From positions 124,001-188,000 of the forward strand of contig NZ_BMPU01000001.1 in NCBI RefSeq assembly GCF_014647755.1: a stretch of 64,000 nt of DNA. The letters run 5' to 3'. This document shows positions 28,359-38,695 of this stretch, piece after piece. Positions within the stretch are counted from its first letter, which is position 1. Every line of letters begins with the position of its first letter. The notes under the pieces are model-generated. The model did no database searches, was not told the origin of the DNA, and saw only the letters and a program-made list of their open reading frames with translations. Both the position numbers and the translations under genes were made by a program. The DNA comes from Porphyromonas pasteri (lineage in GTDB: Bacteria > Bacteroidota > Bacteroidia > Bacteroidales > Porphyromonadaceae).

Positions 28359-28826
28359 CTAAAGGGCGCTTCCGTCGAAGCCGAAGGGCAGTAGGTAGCG
28401 GCAGTCCTCGAGGAGAATAGTCTTCTCCTCACCCATCAGAAGTATGGGGAAGGGGTGGAAGCGTGTGGCGGTCTCCATAATCACCTGACGGCAGCTGCCG
28501 CAGGGCGAGATGAAGGGCACACGGCCAGCGCTGTTGATAGCGACGATAGCGAGGCGCTCGACAGCGACGTCGGGCCACTGGGCACTAGCCCAGAAGAGTG
28601 CTGTACGCTCGGCACAAGTCCCCGAGGGGTAGGCGGCATTCTCTTGGTTGGAGCCCGTGACGATCTCGCCATTAGCGAGTAGGACGGCAGCGCCGACGTG
28701 GAAGCGGCTATAGGGGGCGTAGGCTTTCTGAGCGACTTCGAGTGCACGCTCCTCCAGCTGACGATCTTGTTCGGACAGCTCGGAGCGGTCGAGCGTCTTA
28801 TAGGGAATAGTAAATGTTTGCTCCAT
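28359..28826 (-). CDS. cdd: Cytidine deaminase
   Basis: A 155-residue enzyme with the zinc motifs TCAERTALFWA and SPCGSCRQVI plus the substrate-binding FHVGAAVLLANGEIVTGSNQENAAYP. It deaminates (deoxy)cytidine for pyrimidine salvage. Length matches homotetrameric CDA. It lies 29 bp before ppk on the same strand; the gap 28827-28949 carries only a weak TACATTCG promoter-like match. Confidence 0.94.
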   Translation of the reverse strand: MEQTFTIPYKTLDRSELSEQDRQLEERALEVAQKAYAPYSRFHVGAAVLLANGEIVTGSNQENAAYPSGTCAERTALFWASAQWPDVAVERLAIVAINSAGRVPFISPCGSCRQVIMETATRFHPFPILLMGEEKTILLEDCRYLLPFGFDGSAL

Positions 28827-28949
28827 ATGCGTATGCTATACGAATGTGATGAGGGTGGGGAGACTCCCCAGCACCTCTATAGCGAATGTACGAAAAAGTG
28901 AGGAATGCTTGCAGTAGAGGTTGCAGGTGGAGTCCTTCAGATAAAGCCC

Positions 28950-29879
28950 TTACTTGTGGAAATCTTGGGGCGTAGCCGTAAGCGCCTTGCGGATCTTGGC
29001 GGTGAACTCGTGGTTCTTCCAGCCCCAGCGTGGGGCTAAGAGCAGGGCGGGTGGGGACTGCGAGACGAAGCGCTCCAGCACGATGTCGCGGCGGAGGCGG
29101 TGCACGAAGTCCACGATGAGGTCAATATACTCCTCCTCGGTGAAGAGGTGGAAGTCCGATGGATCACGCTGATACTCGCCTGCCATGATCGTCCCACGGA
29201 TGATCTGTAGCTGGTGGATCTTGAGCGTAGTGATGGGGAGCTGCGAGAGGCGGTCGGCATGCTGGAGCATCTCTTCGCGACTCTCACCTGGGAGACCGAG
29301 GATGAGATGAGCCCCGACGAGGATGCCTGCAGCGTGGGTGCGCTCGATGGTCTCGACGCTGGTCTGATAGCTGTGCCCCCGCTGGATCCGCTCAAGGCTG
29401 CGGTCGCACGTGCTCTCTACGCCATACTCCACGAGGAGGAAGGTGCGCTTGGAGAGCTGCTCGAGGTAGTCGAGTAAGGGCTGGGGCATGCAGTCGGGGC
29501 GCGTGCCGATGATAAGCCCGACGACGTCTTCATGACGGAGTGCCTCTTCGTACTTTGCGATGCAGTCCTCCACCTCCCCGTAAGTATTGGTGTAGGACTG
29601 GAAGTAAGCGAGGTACTTCATCTCGGGGTACTTCCTGCGGAAGAAGGCGATGCCCTCGTTGATCTGCTCGGTGATGCTCTTAAGCTTCGTCGCGTAGTTT
29701 GGGCTGAAGCTCTTGTTGTTGCAGTAGGTACAGCCTCCCTTGCCCATAGATCCATCGCGGGTAGGGCAGGAGAAGCCCGCCGTGAGCGTGATCTTCTGCA
29801 CCTTCTGCCCAGGGAAATGGCGCTGGAGGAAGGTGGCGAAGTCTACATAGGGGAGGGCGGAGCTTACAGATGGCGTCAT
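28950..29879 (-). CDS. TIGR01212-family radical SAM protein (YhcC-like)
   Basis: A 309-residue radical SAM protein. The cluster-binding cysteines fall in the family's spaced form, with SCPTRDG followed by GGCTYCNN. RPDCMPQPLLDYL and GAHLILGLPGESREEML are typical of YhcC-type elongator-like radical SAM proteins. The reaction is not known. Its start overlaps the stop of the lipoate ligase gene (ATGA, 29876-29879). Confidence 0.85.
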   Translation of the reverse strand: MTPSVSSALPYVDFATFLQRHFPGQKVQKITLTAGFSCPTRDGSMGKGGCTYCNNKSFSPNYATKLKSITEQINEGIAFFRRKYPEMKYLAYFQSYTNTYGEVEDCIAKYEEALRHEDVVGLIIGTRPDCMPQPLLDYLEQLSKRTFLLVEYGVESTCDRSLERIQRGHSYQTSVETIERTHAAGILVGAHLILGLPGESREEMLQHADRLSQLPITTLKIHQLQIIRGTIMAGEYQRDPSDFHLFTEEEYIDLIVDFVHRLRRDIVLERFVSQSPPALLLAPRWGWKNHEFTAKIRKALTATPQDFHK

Positions 29880-30664
29880 ATGGTCGGAGTCTTGGCGCGC
29901 CCTATCGGCGAATGGATCCAGTCGGCATGCTCGAAGTGCTCTGCACGTTGAGTGCGGATATACTCCTCTACCGAGGCATTGAATTCAAGCGGGAAGAGCC
30001 CAGTATGCTCCTCGCGGAGGGCAGCAAGGATATCCTCCTGCAGGTCGGTGATGGTATAGCCATCGGGAAGTGCTGGACGGAGGTTCGTGACCTGTGAGCG
30101 CACTGAGGCGACACGTGAGCGTGCCTCTACCTCGGGAGAGACTGTCAGGATGCGCTCCAGCTCCTCGAGGTTGGCATCGAAGAGCAGGCAGATGTGGTAG
30201 AGCATACGTGAGCGGTTCACCGCCTCGGCTGCTCCACCGACCTTATAGCCATCGAGACGGAGGTCGCCACGGGGCGAGCGCTCCACGACGACACCACGCC
30301 CAGCGAGTGCTCGCTGTATGGGAGTAGGGAAGGCCTTTAGGTCGAAGCCTTGGCCCGAGTGGTCGTTCTTTATCGCTGTGAAGTTGAGATTCCCGAGGTC
30401 ATGGTAGACCGTGCCTCCGCCCGATGTGCGGCGCAGGAGGGCGATGTCATGCTCCTCGAGGTAGTCGAGATCGAGCTCCGCCTCAGCCCACTGATAGCGC
30501 CCCATGAATACGGAGGGGCGATTTACCCACAGCATGTAGATGGTGTCCAGCGGACGGAGCTGGCGGTAGAGATAGTCCTCGAGAGCGATGTTGTAGTACG
30601 GGTCGGTCGAGGGACTGATATAGTAGTACGCGTTGGAGGTGGCAGGAGTCGTCATCGTCATCAT
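29876..30664 (-). CDS. Short lipoate-protein ligase A-type protein
   Basis: A 262-residue protein with the catalytic LplA fold: LRRTSGGGTVYHDLGNLNF (ATP and lipoate binding) and DGYKVGGAAEAV, which holds the family lysine. It is shorter than E. coli LplA and ends without the usual C-terminal accessory domain, so it may need a partner, or act as an octanoyl/lipoyl transferase. It probably lipoylates 2-oxoacid dehydrogenase or GcvH subunits. Confidence 0.83.
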   Translation of the reverse strand: MMTMTTPATSNAYYYISPSTDPYYNIALEDYLYRQLRPLDTIYMLWVNRPSVFMGRYQWAEAELDLDYLEEHDIALLRRTSGGGTVYHDLGNLNFTAIKNDHSGQGFDLKAFPTPIQRALAGRGVVVERSPRGDLRLDGYKVGGAAEAVNRSRMLYHICLLFDANLEELERILTVSPEVEARSRVASVRSQVTNLRPALPDGYTITDLQEDILAALREEHTGLFPLEFNASVEEYIRTQRAEHFEHADWIHSPIGRAKTPTI

Positions 30665-30668
30665 AGCC

Positions 30669-30716
30669 GAAGGCTATCCCTCCAGCGGCATCCGAGCCGT
30701 CGGAGGGATAGCCTTC
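30669..30716 (-). terminator. Terminator of gyrB
   Basis: A 15-bp perfect stem (GAAGGCTATCCCTCC and complement) lies 32 bp beyond the gyrB stop and just before the lplA-like start. Confidence 0.8.
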
Positions 30717-30747
30717 TCTTATTATAATAGGTATAAGGGGCGCTGGA

Positions 30748-32718
<1,971 letters not shown>

Positions 32719-32789
32719 TTATCTGTGTGATTAGTCCCCGCGGTGAGCGCATAGCGTCACGGTAGGGTATTACATTATTATATATAGGA

Positions 32790-32797
32790 CAAAGATA
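32790..32797 (-). promoter_or_regulatory. -7 element TATCTTTG of gyrB
   Basis: An exact TAnnTTTG match 75 bp before the gyrB start; no good -33 box. Confidence 0.6.
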
Positions 32798-32884
32798 CGA
32801 AAAAATGCGCTCCCTTGGGTGTTATTTCGCCAGTGCTTCAGGTGGGCTATTCGGGTGTCTTAATAGCTTCTGTATTGGGATGAG

Positions 32885-33070
32885 GTGATTTTATCTGGGG
32901 AGCAAACTTCGTCTTCCTTCAAGAAAAGTGGCCCGACAGTAGTGCTAAACCCACGAAGCAGTAATGCAATTCTTCTATCCACGTGCAAAGTCCTAAAATC
33001 TACGTGCATAGACGATAAGATTTTCGTGCCTGGATCTAAAATCTACGCACGTGGATTTAAGAATAGAGAT
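32885..33070 (+). repeat. Degenerate copy of the dispersed core element
   Basis: TTCAAGAAAAGTGGCCCGAC, a GTAGTG block and then ATCCACGTGC (32977), ATCTACGTGC (32998) and ATCTACGCACGTGGAT (33041) line up, with gaps, with the CACGTA-rich half of cores A-C. An open frame across it has SGEQTSSSFKK and VLKST where the cores read SGGKSAILVKK and VVLKT. The rest of the 610-bp gap to lacZ shows no gene. Confidence 0.55.
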
Positions 33071-33245
33071 ACTGCTTGGGTAGAATATCTCCTTGGTTTT
33101 GAAGTAATACTACCTGTGGTTTGTCGCTTTTTGTGTGCTACTTCTACTCCCTACTCGGTAGTCTTTGGTGTTGCCATTTTGAGGGCAGACGAGGTGATTC
33201 TCTCGGAGTGGTCATCGCACTCTGGGTAGATATGCACCAAAGCTG

Positions 33246-33253
33246 TATATTTG
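33246..33253 (+). promoter_or_regulatory. -7 element TATATTTG of the beta-galactosidase gene
   Basis: An exact TAnnTTTG match 73 bp before the chosen start at 33326; it overlaps the TTG that begins the longer open frame, arguing against that start. Confidence 0.6.
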
Positions 33254-33325
33254 TCCATAGCATTCCAGCCGCGGTGGAGGACTCCACCTCTGCCGTCGGA
33301 TATCTCCCCTTGGAACTACAATCTA

Positions 33326-36300
33326 ATGAACAAGATCTACGCCGTGAGTAGCCTCGCAGCTGCTCTAACCCTCGCCTTGCCCAGCCCAGTGACTGGTCAG
33401 CGACTCCTCCCCGGCTATCGCTATGATCACTCGACCGCCCCGACGGGCAAGGAGTGGCAAAGCCCAGCCGACTATGCTCTTGGCAAGGAGCAACCCCACG
33501 CTTACTTCTTCTCTTTCGCCCCGAAGGACCGTGCTGAGCGCGTACTCCCTGAGTACAGCTCCCTCTATCAGAGCCTTGATGGGACGTGGCGCTTCCACTG
33601 GGTACGTACGCCAGAAGAGCGTCCTGTGGACTTCTATCGTACCGACTACGATGCCTCCTCTTGGGATGAGGTCACCGTACCGATGAACTGGAATGTCTAC
33701 GGCCTCCAGCGCGACGGGAAGCAGAAGTATGGTACGCCTATCTACGTCAATCAGCCCGTCATCTTCTACCACAAGGTGCGCCCTGATGACTGGCGCGAGG
33801 GGGTCATGCGTACCCCCCCCAAGGAATGGACGACCTATCGTGACCGCAATGAGGTCGGCTCCTATCGCCGCACCTTCAAGCTCCCCATCGAGTGGAGCGA
33901 CAAGGCGGTCTTCCTCAACTTCGATGGGGTCGATTCGTTCTTCTACCTCTGGATCAACGGACGCTATGTAGGCTTCTCTAAGAACTCCCGCAATCTCGCC
34001 TCCTTCGATATCTCACCTTACCTCCGCCCCAAGGGAGAGGAGAATGTAATCGCTGTAGAGGTCTACCGCAATAGTGATGGCTCATTCCTCGAAGCACAGG
34101 ATATGTTCCGCCTCCCAGGGATCTTCCGCTCGGTCTACCTCACCGCTAAGCCGAAGGTGCATCTGCGTGACCTGCAGGTCATCCCCGATGTGACCTCTGA
34201 CCTGAAGGAGGGTAGTCTGCGCATTACCTCTGAGCTGAGAAGTCAAGGAACGAAGGCGGTACGTCCTGATCTGCGCCTCAGCTACAAGCTCTATGCACTA
34301 CCTCTCTACTCTGATGAGGTGAGCGGTGCTCCCGTGGCTACCGCCGAAGGTCGTAGCACCTCGACGGGCACGGCAGAGACGACGCTTACGCTCCAGAGCC
34401 CTGCGCTCTGGTCTGCGGAAGCTCCCCACCGCTATGTCTTGGTCGCCGAGCTCTATGACAAGGCTGGTAAGACGCTGCTGGATCGTGCGTCCATCTATAC
34501 GGGCTTCCGTAAGGTCGAGATCCGCGAGACACCGGCAGACCAAGATGAGTTCGGGCACGCTGGTCGCTATTTCTACGTCAACCATAAGCCTGTGAAGTTC
34601 AAGGGGACGAACCGCCACGAGACGGATCCCTCCCGTGGGCATGCTATCACGCATGAGCAGATGGAGCGTGAGGTCTTCCTGATGAAGCGTGCGAACATCA
34701 ACCACGTGCGCAACTCCCACTATCCACCTGCTCCCTACTGGTACTACCTGTGCGATAAGTATGGTATCTACCTCGAGGACGAGGCGAATATTGAGTCACA
34801 TCAGTACTACTACGGCAAGGCTTCGCTCTCGCACGTGCCTGAGTTCGAGGCACAGCACGTCTCTCGTATGCTCGAGATGGTGCATGCCAACATTAACCAC
34901 CCCAGCATCGTCATCTGGTCGCTGGGTAATGAGGCTGGCCCTGGTGTGAACTTCGTCAAGAGCTACGAGGCTACGAAGCGTGTCGATACCTCACGCCCCG
35001 TGCAGTATGAGCGCAATAACGACATCGTCGATATGGGCTCCAATCAGTATCCTTCTATCGCTTGGGTCGAGGGGGCTGCTACGGGTAAGTATAAGATCAA
35101 GTACCCCTTCCATATCTCCGAATACGCTCACTCCATGGGGAATGCCTGTGGTGGTCTGGCGGACTACTGGAAGGCTATCGAGAGCTCGAACTACATCTGC
35201 GGTGGTGCTATCTGGGACTGGGTAGACCAGGCGCTGTACAACTACACGCCCGAGGGGCTTCGCTATCTGGCCTATGGGGGTAACTTCGGCGACTTCCCCA
35301 ATGATGGTATGTTCGTTATGAACGGTATTATGTTCGCCGACCTCCAGCCTAAGCCTCAGTACTATGAGGTGAAGAAGGTCTATCAGCAGATCGGTATCGA
35401 AGCTGAGGATCTGATGGCAGGACGTGTGCGCATCTTCAATAAGCACTACTTCGTCTCCCTCGCAGACTTCGATCTCCGCTGGAGTCTTTATCGTGATGGG
35501 GTAGAGGAGCGCTCGGGCGTCCTTGATCTCCCCGCTATCGCTCCTCGTACGGCTGAGACCGTCACGCTGCCACTCTCTACTTCAGACCTCCAGCCTAATA
35601 GTGAGTACTTCGTCAAGGTCGAGTGCCGTCTGCGCACCGACAAGCCATGGGCTAAGGCGGGCTATGTAGCCGCTGATGAGCAGCTCGCCCTGCAGTCGCT
35701 CCGTGAGCGAGATGCCCTGCAAGGGGGCAAGGGCCTCCGTGCCAAGAGCCTGACGAATGAGGTCTATGAGGTCGCTGGTAGTAACTTCTCCGTGCAGTAC
35801 GACCTCCGCGAAGGGACGATCCACCAGCTCGTCTATGCTGGTGATACGGTCATCTACCCAGGCAATGGGCCTCGTATTACGGCCTTCCGTGCTCCCGCTG
35901 ACAACGATATCTGGGTGCGCTCGGCTTGGACGACCAATGGTCTGCACAACCTCAAGCACCGTGTCCTCAAGCAGCAGGTCACTAAGCTCCCCGACGGCTC
36001 GGTAGAGCTCTTCTTCACCGTACGCTCTCAGGCTCCCTATGGCGCTACGCTCACGATGCACAAGGCTTCGGGTAAGTATGAGCTCACGGAGGATAAGGCA
36101 CATCCCTTCGGTGAGAATGACTTCGCTATCATATCGCAGGCTATCTGGCGAGTGTATCCCGACGGAAGCATCCAGCTTCGCTCGAACCTGACGACGAATA
36201 AGCCCGCGCTGCCTCTCGGTCGTCTGGGCTATGAGTTCGTCCTCCCCCGTGCTTACGACAACTATACCTACTACGGTCGCGGCCCCATCAATAACTATGG

Positions 36301-37339
36301 TGACCGCAAGGCCAGCCAGTATATCGAGCAGCATAAGAGCAAGGTAGCCGAGCAGTTCGTCTCCTTCCCCAAGCCTCAGACGATGGCTAACCGCGAGGAT
36401 GTGCGCTGGGTAAGCCTGACGAATGCCTCTGGACGTGGTATGCTCTTCCTCACGGATAGCGTGATGACGAGCTCTGCTCTGCCTTACTCTGCGATGCAGC
36501 TGATGATGGCTCCCCATCCCCACGAACTCCCTGCTGCTGGTGACACCCATCTGGTACTCTCCCGTAGCACGACGGGGCTTGGTGGTGCCAGCTGTGGTCA
36601 GGGTGGCCCGCTGGTATCCGCTCAGAGCCTCGGCACTCCACAGCTCTTCAGCCTGATGATCCGTCCGCTCCGTGCTGGTGACTCAGCCGTCAAGCAGGCT
36701 AAGGCTAAGATCGATGGCCCCGTAGTTCCCTCGATCACGCGAGATCCTCACGGGGACCTCGTCATCACGGGTGCTCCCGGGGAAGCCCTCTGGTACACCG
36801 TCGGTCGTGGTCGTCCTCAGCGCTATACCGAGCCTATCGACTTCTCACAGGGTGGAGAGGTCTCTGCATGGGCAGAAGGTCAGCGCCGCCTCATCTCGAC
36901 CATGTCCTTCGGTCGTATGAAGTACGCTGCCTGCCGCATCGTCTTCTGCAGCAGTGAGGAGTATGGCTATGAGGCACAGGATCTCCTTGATGAGAGCCCC
37001 GACACGATGTGGCACACCGTATGGACGCTCACCGTGCCTAAGCACCCCCACTGGATTGACTTCGATCTGTACAAGGTGAAGACGATCACTGGTCTCACTT
37101 ATCTGCCTCGTCAGGACGAGAGCACCACGGGCGATGTCAAGGACTATGCCCTCTCGGTGAGTGATGACGGGAAGCAGTGGACCGAGGTCCTGCGTGGTAC
37201 CTTCGGCAGTGATAAGAAGCTCAAGGAAGCGCTTCTCAAGAAGCCCGTTCGCGCTCGCTATCTGCGCTTTACGGCGCTCTCAGCTCACGACGGACAGGAC
37301 TACGCTTCTGGCTCAGAGATCCATATCCTGGCTGAGTAA
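33326..37339 (+). CDS. lacZ: Exported glycoside hydrolase family 2 beta-galactosidase
   Basis: A 1337-residue protein with a signal peptide (MNKIYAVSSLAAALTLALPS). GH2 domains follow in order: sugar-binding jelly roll (GTWRFHWVRTPEERP), immunoglobulin-like, TIM barrel, and the LacZ C-terminal beta-sandwich. Acid/base Glu536 lies in WSLGNEAGPG; nucleophile Glu599 in HISEYAHSMGN. Beyond the LacZ unit come a short chitobiase C-terminal-like stretch and a discoidin-like (F5/8 type C) domain of about 130 residues ending in SGSEIHILAE. It probably removes terminal galactose from host glycans in the periplasm or at the surface. It is a single gene, with no SusCD pair beside it. LacZ-like activity on lactose itself is uncertain. 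Confidence 0.93.
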   Translation: MNKIYAVSSLAAALTLALPSPVTGQRLLPGYRYDHSTAPTGKEWQSPADYALGKEQPHAYFFSFAPKDRAERVLPEYSSLYQSLDGTWRFHWVRTPEERPVDFYRTDYDASSWDEVTVPMNWNVYGLQRDGKQKYGTPIYVNQPVIFYHKVRPDDWREGVMRTPPKEWTTYRDRNEVGSYRRTFKLPIEWSDKAVFLNFDGVDSFFYLWINGRYVGFSKNSRNLASFDISPYLRPKGEENVIAVEVYRNSDGSFLEAQDMFRLPGIFRSVYLTAKPKVHLRDLQVIPDVTSDLKEGSLRITSELRSQGTKAVRPDLRLSYKLYALPLYSDEVSGAPVATAEGRSTSTGTAETTLTLQSPALWSAEAPHRYVLVAELYDKAGKTLLDRASIYTGFRKVEIRETPADQDEFGHAGRYFYVNHKPVKFKGTNRHETDPSRGHAITHEQMEREVFLMKRANINHVRNSHYPPAPYWYYLCDKYGIYLEDEANIESHQYYYGKASLSHVPEFEAQHVSRMLEMVHANINHPSIVIWSLGNEAGPGVNFVKSYEATKRVDTSRPVQYERNNDIVDMGSNQYPSIAWVEGAATGKYKIKYPFHISEYAHSMGNACGGLADYWKAIESSNYICGGAIWDWVDQALYNYTPEGLRYLAYGGNFGDFPNDGMFVMNGIMFADLQPKPQYYEVKKVYQQIGIEAEDLMAGRVRIFNKHYFVSLADFDLRWSLYRDGVEERSGVLDLPAIAPRTAETVTLPLSTSDLQPNSEYFVKVECRLRTDKPWAKAGYVAADEQLALQSLRERDALQGGKGLRAKSLTNEVYEVAGSNFSVQYDLREGTIHQLVYAGDTVIYPGNGPRITAFRAPADNDIWVRSAWTTNGLHNLKHRVLKQQVTKLPDGSVELFFTVRSQAPYGATLTMHKASGKYELTEDKAHPFGENDFAIISQAIWRVYPDGSIQLRSNLTTNKPALPLGRLGYEFVLPRAYDNYTYYGRGPINNYGDRKASQYIEQHKSKVAEQFVSFPKPQTMANREDVRWVSLTNASGRGMLFLTDSVMTSSALPYSAMQLMMAPHPHELPAAGDTHLVLSRSTTGLGGASCGQGGPLVSAQSLGTPQLFSLMIRPLRAGDSAVKQAKAKIDGPVVPSITRDPHGDLVITGAPGEALWYTVGRGRPQRYTEPIDFSQGGEVSAWAEGQRRLISTMSFGRMKYAACRIVFCSSEEYGYEAQDLLDESPDTMWHTVWTLTVPKHPHWIDFDLYKVKTITGLTYLPRQDESTTGDVKDYALSVSDDGKQWTEVLRGTFGSDKKLKEALLKKPVRARYLRFTALSAHDGQDYASGSEIHILAE

Positions 37340-37385
37340 TAGCCCATCTCTTTAGAGGGCGGTAGGGAACTGCCGCTCCAGATGC

Positions 37386-37423
37386 GACGGCTTTCGAGGG
37401 AGTCACTCCCCTCGAAAGCCGTC
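37386..37423 (+). terminator. Hairpin after beta-galactosidase gene
   Basis: A 15-bp perfect stem (GACGGCTTTCGAGGG and complement) extended by AGT/ACT in the loop, 46 bp beyond the stop; no U run follows. Confidence 0.7.
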
Positions 37424-37453
37424 CTGCATAAGGCTCCTCGCAAGGGCTAACCG

Positions 37454-37484
37454 TTTGAATGTCCCCGCTTTTTTATTAGTTTTG
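37454..37484 (+). promoter_or_regulatory. Consensus Bacteroidota promoter of the DUF4831 gene
   Basis: TTTG (37454-37457), exactly 19 nt, then TAGTTTTG (37477-37484): a full match to the TTTG-N19-TAnnTTTG consensus, 40 bp before the start codon. Confidence 0.85.
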
Positions 37485-37524
37485 CTCTGAATTGTAAGTT
37501 CACTCATTCATATACAGACATTAC

Positions 37525-38619
37525 ATGTATCGATTAGAGCGCTGGATCGCATTGCTCGGACTCTTACTCTTCGCTGTACCCGAACTCGGGGCACAGACGA
37601 AGGTGCGTCGATATGACGCTACCAAGGAGACGGACTATGGGGTCATCTACCGCCTGCCCCGCACCGAGATCGAAGCGGTGGTGACGGTACGTGAGCGTAC
37701 CTATACACCTGGACCTCTGTCGGCCTATGCTGATAGGTACCTCAATAAGAAAGCATCAGATAAGCCCCGCCATACCTTTGAGCTGGTCTCGGCTCGCCTC
37801 TATACCGTAGGGCGTCCCGACTCGACCCAGCAGTATCTGGTCTCCTTTGACCGCAAGACGCTGGCTCCCTTCGTCAAGCTCACGGATGCGGGTGTCCTCT
37901 TCTCCATCAATGGCGGAGGTGAGCTTCCTGCCAGCCTGAGTGAAGAGCGTCACTCTCGTGTCGTCTCTGAGAAGCAGATCGATACAGCTCAGCCCGCCCT
38001 CTCTCGTGAGTATTCGCAGGCTGGCTCCAAGGCTAAGCAAGCCGAGATCGCATCGAGCTATCTCTACGACCTACGCGAGAATCTGATGAACATCGTCACG
38101 GGCTCCGTAGACAATATGCCTAAGGATGGCGAGTCTATGCGTCTGGCTCTCGAGCAGCTGCGCCGTGAGGAGCAGCGCACGCAGCGTCTCTTCCTCGGGG
38201 ATACGACCGAGCGTGTCAGTGAGTACATCCTTCGCTACACCCCCACGGGACATGAGGAGGGTGAGCTGACTTTGGCTCGTTTCTCCCCAGTGGCAGGGAT
38301 GACGGAGGCGGATGATCTGAGTGGTGCACCGCTGCGCCTCGTGATCTCCGTGCAGGAGCAAGCTCCAGAACTCAACGAAAAGGACCAGCGCAAGAAGGAT
38401 AAGATGCTCGAACATAGCATCGTCTATGTGCAGCCAGGTCAAGCTCGCATCACGCTCCTCTATGAGGGACGTAAGCTTGCCGATGAGCAGGTCAGCCTCG
38501 CTCAGCTCGGTACCCTTCAAGCTTTAGCTCCTAAGATGCTCCAGCTGACCCCCAATGCAGCCACGGCTATCTACTTCGATACACGCACGGGAGCTATCCT
38601 TGATGTGCGTCAGGAGTAG
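37525..38619 (+). CDS. DUF4831 family secreted protein
   Basis: A 364-residue protein with a signal peptide (ALLGLLLFAVPELGAQ). The body matches DUF4831 (DYGVIYRLPRTEIEAVVTV near residue 38; GPLSAYADRYL; FDTRTGAILDV at the end). Function is unknown. It has its own consensus promoter and no obvious operon partner; the next gene starts 76 bp later. Confidence 0.85.
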   Translation: MYRLERWIALLGLLLFAVPELGAQTKVRRYDATKETDYGVIYRLPRTEIEAVVTVRERTYTPGPLSAYADRYLNKKASDKPRHTFELVSARLYTVGRPDSTQQYLVSFDRKTLAPFVKLTDAGVLFSINGGGELPASLSEERHSRVVSEKQIDTAQPALSREYSQAGSKAKQAEIASSYLYDLRENLMNIVTGSVDNMPKDGESMRLALEQLRREEQRTQRLFLGDTTERVSEYILRYTPTGHEEGELTLARFSPVAGMTEADDLSGAPLRLVISVQEQAPELNEKDQRKKDKMLEHSIVYVQPGQARITLLYEGRKLADEQVSLAQLGTLQALAPKMLQLTPNAATAIYFDTRTGAILDVRQE

Positions 38620-38695
38620 CGGAGCTCTGCTGTACAAACCTCCAATCAAGACGGAAAATCGCAACTAACAATACTCATCCTAACACCCCAAACTT

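Noticed and set aside
32885-33229. 114-codon plus-strand open frame
   Set aside because: It runs over the degenerate core element, starts at GTG and resembles no protein apart from the core's own frame.
33251-33325. Extended N-terminus of the beta-galactosidase from a TTG start
   Set aside because: The TTG lies inside the TATATTTG promoter element; a normal signal peptide begins at the ATG at 33326.
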